Part shown: piece after piece, positions 59,493 through 64,000 of the stretch | How positions within the stretch are numbered: the stretch's first letter is position 1 | Layout of the letters: each line of letters begins with the position of its first letter | Source: Oleispirillum naphthae | GTDB taxonomy: Bacteria; Pseudomonadota; Alphaproteobacteria; Rhodospirillales; Rhodospirillaceae | NCBI GenBank assembly: GCA_027864655.1 | Contig: JAQAZG010000002.1 | Coordinates: 1-64,000, forward strand | Length of the DNA stretch: 64,000 nt | Direction: 5' to 3' | Notes under the pieces: generated by a model | Told to the model about the DNA's origin: nothing | The model's database searches: none | Seen by the model: the letters and a program-made list of their open reading frames with translations, nothing else | Program-made: the position numbers and the translations under genes

Positions 59493-60464
59493 CTATTCCG
59501 ATAGAGAGGTTATGTCCAACGATTCTCCGCCGTGCACCATGTCGTGATGCAGGTTGCACAGCGTTACGAGGTTGTCGCCGTCATTCGATCCGCCGGCGGC
59601 ATGGTGCCGGATGTGGTGGACTTCGAGGTAGCGCGGGTCTTTATCGTAGTCCGCTTGAGACCAGCCGCACCCGGCCCACCGGCATCGATGACCGTCTCTT
59701 TGCAGCACCTCGCGGCGGACGATTTCCTTGATATGGCGATCATGAGCAGGGCCTTGCACATCTCGCACAAGTACGTATACCCCGACGGGCAGCGACGGAT
59801 CGCCGTTGAAGCAGGTGACGATGGGCCACCCTTCTTCGGTTCGTAGTTCACGTGTCCGCCTTGCCCATTCGGATCGGTTCCCCGCGACGTATCGCAACTC
59901 TTCGCTGGTAATTCGCTGTCCGACGTTTTTTCGGAAATACTCAAGGAGCTTGTCTTGAACGGCGCCTTTCTTTTTCCGAATCCCGTTCGCTATATGCCAG
60001 CGATACGCGGCATCGCGGTCCGGAGCATCCTGCTGAAGGAGATATTGATCCGGTTTCATCTCCGGCGGAATATCTTCGGGAACCGGCCCCGCTTCGTCGG
60101 GGTCGCGGTCCCTAAGTTGCTTAACGGTTGCCCCGCTGAGGATGGGCCAACCTTCCTGCACCCTGAGTTCGCGTATACGACGTGCGTACTCACTGATTCC
60201 TGCGACGACCATCAACTCGTCACCATCGACGATCTGCCCGGCAAACCGACGAAGGTAAGCCAGGATGCGTTGACGCGCGGAATGCGTGGTATCGTCCTGA
60301 AGGAGAGAGCAGCCCAGATCGCGGAGGGTGTGATTGACGGGGATGAGGGCACGAACCTGCTCGCGAAGCCCGTCACTTTTCAGATGATCTTCAAATCTGC
60401 TGAGAAGACCGATCAGTTTCCGACGCAACGCTTCCGGATCGCGGGTCTTCGAACGTCTGGCCAT
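59493..60464 (-). CDS. HNH endonuclease with two repeated winged-helix-like modules (probable restriction enzyme)
   Basis: 323 aa from the ATG at 60464. A module of about 46 residues appears twice (about 64-108 and 169-215): each has a hydrophobic stem, GQ(I)..(G/S)(D/E)EL..VAG, (E/S)(Y/W)ARR(I/T)RELR and EGWPI. These look like repeated DNA-binding winged helices. The HNH nuclease domain follows at about 246-313: VLQRDGHRCRWAGC, EVHHIRHHAAGG (His283, His284), NLVTLCNLHHDMVHGG (Asn298, His307). It is probably the restriction enzyme of this system, paired with the m5C methylase. The specificity is unknown. Confidence 0.82.
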   Translation of the reverse strand: MARRSKTRDPEALRRKLIGLLSRFEDHLKSDGLREQVRALIPVNHTLRDLGCSLLQDDTTHSARQRILAYLRRFAGQIVDGDELMVVAGISEYARRIRELRVQEGWPILSGATVKQLRDRDPDEAGPVPEDIPPEMKPDQYLLQQDAPDRDAAYRWHIANGIRKKKGAVQDKLLEYFRKNVGQRITSEELRYVAGNRSEWARRTRELRTEEGWPIVTCFNGDPSLPVGVYVLVRDVQGPAHDRHIKEIVRREVLQRDGHRCRWAGCGWSQADYDKDPRYLEVHHIRHHAAGGSNDGDNLVTLCNLHHDMVHGGESLDITSLSE

Positions 60465-60876
60465 TGAGGCTCTCCCCCAGTGCGGATCGTAACCTGTTCT
60501 CCAACATCGATTCATCCCGCATCTCACACGTCCAGACAACCAAAACCCGTATGCCGACTTGTTCCAAGGAAGCGACGGTCTTTCGGTCGCGTTCTTTGTT
60601 GGCGGAAATCTTGGCGGCCCAGAACTCGGTTCGTGTGGCGGGAATCGTCGCCCGTTTGCATCCTTCATGCCCATGCCAGAAGCAGCCGTTGACGAAAATC
60701 GCCGTACGGTGTTTGGGAAGATAGACGTCGGGGCGACCGGGAAGATCGGGCCGATGGAGGCGGAACCGGAATCCGAGCCGGTGCAACATGCGTCTGACGA
60801 TGAGCTCGGGCTTGGTGTTTTTGCCCTTCACCGCACGCATGATCGCATGACGTTTGTCGGCGGGAAAGCGGTCCAT
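60391..60876 (-). CDS. vsr: Very short patch repair endonuclease (Vsr)
   Basis: 161 aa. Vsr motifs: MRAVKGKNTKPELIVRRML, GRPDVYLPKHRTAIFVNGCFWHGH (abbreviated; catalytic Asp and the His) and FWAAKISANKERD. The enzyme nicks T:G mismatches made by deamination of 5-methylcytosine and so limits mutations at the methylase sites. The C-terminal end overlaps the HNH gene by 74 bp in another frame, so the two are probably co-translated. Its usual partner is a C5 methylase, present here. Confidence 0.93.
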   Translation of the reverse strand: MDRFPADKRHAIMRAVKGKNTKPELIVRRMLHRLGFRFRLHRPDLPGRPDVYLPKHRTAIFVNGCFWHGHEGCKRATIPATRTEFWAAKISANKERDRKTVASLEQVGIRVLVVWTCEMRDESMLENRLRSALGESLNGQTFEDPRSGSVASETDRSSQQI

Positions 60877-60888
60877 CCGTAAATCGCC

Positions 60889-62034
60889 CTAGGTTGACTT
60901 CACGCTCCGGCTCGTCGCGGTTTTTTCGCTCCCGGCCAGCGCGGCGACGTGGTCGGCCAGCGCGAGGCAGGCGGTGAGGCCGGGGCTTTCGATGCCGAGC
61001 AGGTGGATCACCCCGGGGATGCCGTGGGTTTCCGGCCCGGCGACGAGAAAGTCGGCGGTGGGTTCGCCGGGGCCGAAGATCTTCGGGCGGATGCCGCAGG
61101 TGTCGGGGGCCAGCGCGCCGTCGGGCAGGCCCGGCCAATAGCGGCGGATCGAGGCATAGAACGCTTCGCCGCGCGCCGGGTCCACGGTGTAGGTCTCCTC
61201 GTCGATCCACTCCACGTCGGGGCCGAAGCGGCCGCGCCCGGCGAGGTCGAGCGTCAGGTGCACGCCCAGGCCGCCCGGCTCCGGCAGCGGATAGATCAGC
61301 CGCGAGAACGGCGCCCGGCCCGCGAGCGAGAAGTAGTTGCCCTTGGCCATGTGACGGCGCGGGCAGGGACGCTTGGCGTTCTTCCCCCAGGCCCCGGCGG
61401 CGAGCGGCACGGAGCCCAGGCCCGCGCAATTGACCGCGAGGTTCGCCCGTGCGGCGAAGGCGTCCGCGCCCGCGCCGCAGTGCAGCACCGCGCCGCCGCC
61501 GTCGGGCACGATGGCGGAGACCGGGGTCATCACCGCCAGCGCCGCGCCCGCCGCCTCGGCGTCGGCGAGCAGCGAGAGCATCAGGCCGTGGCTGTCGATG
61601 ATGCCGGTGCCGGGGGAGAAGAGCGCCGCGGCGCAGCAAAGCGCCGGTTCCATCCGCCGCGCCCCGGCGGCGGAGACGAGGCGCAAATCCTCCGCGCCGT
61701 TGGCCGCGGCCTGCGCCGCGATGCCGGGCAGGCGTTCCGCCTGCGCCGCGTCGGCGGCCACCAGCAGCTTGCCGCAGCGTTTGTGCGCGATGCCGCGTTC
61801 GGCGCAATAGGCGTAGAGGCGCTTCCGCCCCGGCGCGCACACCGCGGCGCGCAACGAATCCGTGGGGTAGTAGAGTCCGGCGTGCAGCACCTCGGAATTG
61901 CGGGAACTCACCCCGGCGCCGAAGCTCTCCGCCCGTTCCAGGATCACCACCTCGCGCCCCGCCCGGGCGAAGGCGCGGGCGACCGCCAGCCCCACCACCC
62001 CCGCGCCGATCACCGCGACGTCCAGTTGTTCCAC
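60889..62034 (-). CDS. FAD-dependent oxidoreductase (L-2-hydroxyglutarate oxidase-like)
   Basis: 381 aa from a GTG at 62034 with GGGGGAG upstream. Rossmann FAD motif [21 protein letters not shown] (in part), then [55 protein letters not shown] and GIRPKIFGP. The LHAGLYYP and KGNYF blocks match LhgO-like DAO-family oxidases (L-2-hydroxyglutarate oxidation). Confirming substrate needs more than sequence. It follows the nitrilase by 12 bp in a three-gene run. Confidence 0.8.
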   Translation of the reverse strand: MEQLDVAVIGAGVVGLAVARAFARAGREVVILERAESFGAGVSSRNSEVLHAGLYYPTDSLRAAVCAPGRKRLYAYCAERGIAHKRCGKLLVAADAAQAERLPGIAAQAAANGAEDLRLVSAAGARRMEPALCCAAALFSPGTGIIDSHGLMLSLLADAEAAGAALAVMTPVSAIVPDGGGAVLHCGAGADAFAARANLAVNCAGLGSVPLAAGAWGKNAKRPCPRRHMAKGNYFSLAGRAPFSRLIYPLPEPGGLGVHLTLDLAGRGRFGPDVEWIDEETYTVDPARGEAFYASIRRYWPGLPDGALAPDTCGIRPKIFGPGEPTADFLVAGPETHGIPGVIHLLGIESPGLTACLALADHVAALAGSEKTATSRSVKST

Positions 62035-62046
62035 GATGCGCTCCCC

Positions 62047-62805
62047 CTATGCCGGGATGCGGCGGAAATCCCCTTCCGTCGCGAGGCCGGTTTCCTTGTC
62101 CCAGTCGAACAGCAGGATCGCCGGGTCCGCGCCGCTGTAGGTGAGGCGGCGCGCGCCGCCGGTAATCACCGCGCTTTCCGCACGGGTCATGTCCATGCGG
62201 TGGCGGCCGGTCTGGTTGCACACGAACACCGGCAGCCCGGTCTCCGCCGAGGCGCGCTCCCAGGCGCCGTTCGGGCCCATCGGCCCGGGCGGCCAGGCGG
62301 CGGCCAGGGTCAGCACCTCGGCCCCCGCCGCGGCCATCGCCGCCGGGTTCTCGGCGTACCACATGTCGGCGCACACCAGCGCGCCGACGGAAACGCCGTT
62401 GCAGGCGATCGGCCGCCGCGCCGCGCCGGGGCGCGCCCACGCCTCGGTTTGGCCGTGCACCACCAGCTTGCGGTGGCGGCCGAGCACCGCGCCCTCGGGG
62501 CCGAGGACGACGCAACTGTTGTGGGCGAGGCCGGTCGCCGCGTCCCGCTCCGCGCAGCCGAGGAAGAGGGTGAGCTGCCGCGCCTGCGCCAGTTCGGAAA
62601 GCGGCGCGATCTCCGGCCCCGGCATCGCGGGGATGATCGGGGCCGGGTCGGCGTCGGTGAAGAAGTAGCCCTGCAACGCCACCTCGGGGGTGAGAATCCA
62701 GTCCGCCCCGGCGTCGGCGGCGCGCGACGCGGCCTCGACGATCAGGCCGAGATTGCGGGAGACCGACCCCACCGCGAGGTCGAGGTGCAAAAGCGCGATC
62801 CTCAT
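62047..62805 (-). CDS. Carbon-nitrogen hydrolase (nitrilase superfamily)
   Basis: 252 aa. The Glu-Lys-Cys triad is Glu41 (LTPEVALQGY), Lys113 (HRKLVVHG) and Cys145 (LVCADMWY). The family hydrolyses amide or nitrile bonds. It is most like the amidase-type members; the product is not known. Its start overlaps the M16 peptidase stop by four bases and it precedes the FAD oxidoreductase, suggesting a shared transcript, though a pathway link is not evident. Confidence 0.82.
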   Translation of the reverse strand: MRIALLHLDLAVGSVSRNLGLIVEAASRAADAGADWILTPEVALQGYFFTDADPAPIIPAMPGPEIAPLSELAQARQLTLFLGCAERDAATGLAHNSCVVLGPEGAVLGRHRKLVVHGQTEAWARPGAARRPIACNGVSVGALVCADMWYAENPAAMAAAGAEVLTLAAAWPPGPMGPNGAWERASAETGLPVFVCNQTGRHRMDMTRAESAVITGGARRLTYSGADPAILLFDWDKETGLATEGDFRRIPA

Positions 62806-64000
62806 TGTGCGTCCAGATGCATCTTGGCGGTTTCCCCGGCGACGGCGAAGGTGAGCTTATCCGGCGTCAGCCACTTGGCGGCGACGCGGGCGACGTCCGC
62901 CGGGGTGATCGCGGCGATCTCCGCGGCGCGGCGGTCCAGCTCGTCCGGCGGCAGGCGGTAATAGAGCAGCGCGGTGAGGGTGCCCGCGATCGCCGGGCTG
63001 GAGTTCAGCCGCAACGGCAGGGACCCGGCGAGGAAGCTCTTCGCCTTCTCCACCTCTTCCGCGGTCGCGCCATGGGCGCGCATCTTCTCCCACTCGGCGC
63101 GGATGATCGAGATGCTCTCGCCGATCTTCGCGGTCTGGGTGCCGACGCTGCCCGCCACCAGCGGCGCATCCGCCAAGGGCAGGGAACCCGCGTCCACACC
63201 GTAGGCGAGGCCGCGCTTCTCGCGCACCTCGGCGGTGAGGCGGGAGGAGAACCCGCCGTCGCCGAGCACGTACATCATCACCTGGAAGGGCAGCCAGTCC
63301 GGATCGGCCCGGCCCGGCCCTGCTTGCGCGAAGATCGCCACCGCCTGCGGCACCGGCATCTCCACGGTCAGCGTCTTGCCGGAAAGCGCGGGCGCGGTCT
63401 CCGCCACCGGCGGCAGCGGCGAGGTTGCGGGCAGGCCGCCGAACGTGGCGTCGAGCAGCGGCGCAAGCTCGGCGGCGGAGATGTCGCCGACCACGCCGAC
63501 GATCAGGCGGTCGCGGGTGAAGCGGCTGCGCGCGAAGGCGTGCAGGTCCGCCGCGCCGACCGCGGAGATCCCTTCCACCGTGCCCGCGGTGGGGCGGCCG
63601 TAGGGATGCTGCGGGAAGAGCGCGGCGAACAGCGCCTGGGAGGCGCGGCTGCCCGGGTTCTCCTGCTGGCGGCGCAGCCGGGTGAGAAAGGCGGCGCGCA
63701 TGCGTTCCAGCGGTTCGGCGTCGAAGCGCGGGCGGGTCAGCGCGTCGCGCAGCAGCGCGAACGCCTCCGCCCGGTGCGCCGAGAGGGTGAGCATCTCGCC
63801 GGAGAAACTGTCCCGCGCCGCGGAGAAGCTCATCGAAACGTTGAGCGCATCGAGGCGGTCCTGGAAGGCCCGGGAGTCCATCTCCGCCGCGCCTTCGTCC
63901 AGCATGCCGGAGGCGACCGTGGCGAGGCCCGCCTTGTCCGCCGGGTCGGCGGCCGCGCCGCCGCCGCGGAAGAGCAGCGAAACCGCGACCAGCGGGTTGG
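62802..64000 (-). CDS. M16-family peptidase, non-catalytic partner subunit, N-terminus off the window
   Basis: At least 399 codons are visible; the start lies beyond base 64000. The first visible residues NPLVAVSLLFRGGGAAADPADKAGL (in part) and the following ASGMLDEGAAEM show where an active M16 enzyme has HxxEH, but no His is present, so this subunit lacks the zinc site. The second half keeps the substrate-binding Arg-Tyr segment REKRGLAYGVDAG. Such subunits pair with an active M16 protein, which would be encoded just outside the window. Likely periplasmic or membrane-associated. Confidence 0.82.
   Translation of the reverse strand, partial: NPLVAVSLLFRGGGAAADPADKAGLATVASGMLDEGAAEMDSRAFQDRLDALNVSMSFSAARDSFSGEMLTLSAHRAEAFALLRDALTRPRFDAEPLERMRAAFLTRLRRQQENPGSRASQALFAALFPQHPYGRPTAGTVEGISAVGAADLHAFARSRFTRDRLIVGVVGDISAAELAPLLDATFGGLPATSPLPPVAETAPALSGKTLTVEMPVPQAVAIFAQAGPGRADPDWLPFQVMMYVLGDGGFSSRLTAEVREKRGLAYGVDAGSLPLADAPLVAGSVGTQTAKIGESISIIRAEWEKMRAHGATAEEVEKAKSFLAGSLPLRLNSSPAIAGTLTALLYYRLPPDELDRRAAEIAAITPADVARVAAKWLTPDKLTFAVAGETAKMHLDAQ

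Noticed and set aside
59520-59950. Plus-strand frames inside the HNH gene region
   Set aside because: They are antisense to the HNH gene and have no recognisable domain.

Overview
The window is about 70% GC and almost fully packed with genes on both strands. It looks like a chromosome segment of a Gram-negative alphaproteobacterium. Several gene orders are typical of that class: lptF-lptD-surA-pdxA-rsmA, rpsF-rpsR-rplI next to a divergent fabD-fabG-acpP-fabF-mltG run, cvpA-purF, yicC-gmk, DUF374-waaA-lpxK-lpxL, and a YfgM-like gene-bamB-der. A member of the Rhodospirillales is my best guess. That is an inference from gene order and base composition, not from a marker gene; there is no rRNA or tRNA here.

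Layout. 1-4.1 kb: the end of an anion symporter, a LytM-type protein, a small secreted protein, two HTH regulators and a lipid kinase. 4.1-10.7 kb: envelope lipid synthesis (LpxH-like hydrolase, glycosyltransferase, DUF374 acyltransferase, WaaA, LpxK, LpxL-like acyltransferase) and a thioredoxin-fold protein. 10.8-14.5 kb: YfgM-like protein, BamB and Der. 14.6-16.4 kb: a small accessory island with an AT-rich, nucleotide-cyclase-like orphan gene and an antitoxin-Fic pair. 16.5-26 kb, minus strand: an extensin-like lipoprotein, a short-chain dehydrogenase (SDR), PurF, CvpA, RadA, a Mla-type transporter, Alr and DnaB. 26.3-27.7 kb: ribosomal proteins L9, S18 and S6. 28-32.7 kb: fatty-acid synthesis and MltG. 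32.9-37.4 kb: an oxidoreductase, an MFS exporter, an SDR, YicC and Gmk. 37.6-44.2 kb: a coupled LPS-export and outer-membrane operon on the minus strand. 44.3-50.6 kb: HD protein, secreted protein, TadA, a lytic transglycosylase, RNA-modifying enzymes and a LysR gene. 50.7-58.2 kb: a TauE exporter, a gldA remnant, a CFA synthase, an MFS exporter, MutL and Pgi. 58.4-60.9 kb: a lower-GC restriction-modification island (m5C methylase, HNH nuclease, Vsr). 60.9-64 kb: an FAD oxidoreductase, a nitrilase and the non-catalytic half of an M16 peptidase pair.

How it works together. Most genes build and maintain the envelope: lipid A/Kdo synthesis, LPS export, BAM, phospholipid transport, peptidoglycan cutting and membrane fatty acids. 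The rest are housekeeping genes for replication, repair, translation and purine synthesis. Many neighbours overlap by 4 bp (ATGA, GTGA or TTGA), so translation is probably coupled within operons.

The most unusual structural feature is a family of dispersed paired hairpin repeats at operon boundaries in the first 38 kb only. Each locus carries two roughly 70-bp units in inverted orientation. One pair appears to have been split by the cyclase-like/Fic island. These repeats hug stop codons, supply the last codons of mltG, and at one locus carry the only plausible start codon of the extensin-like gene.
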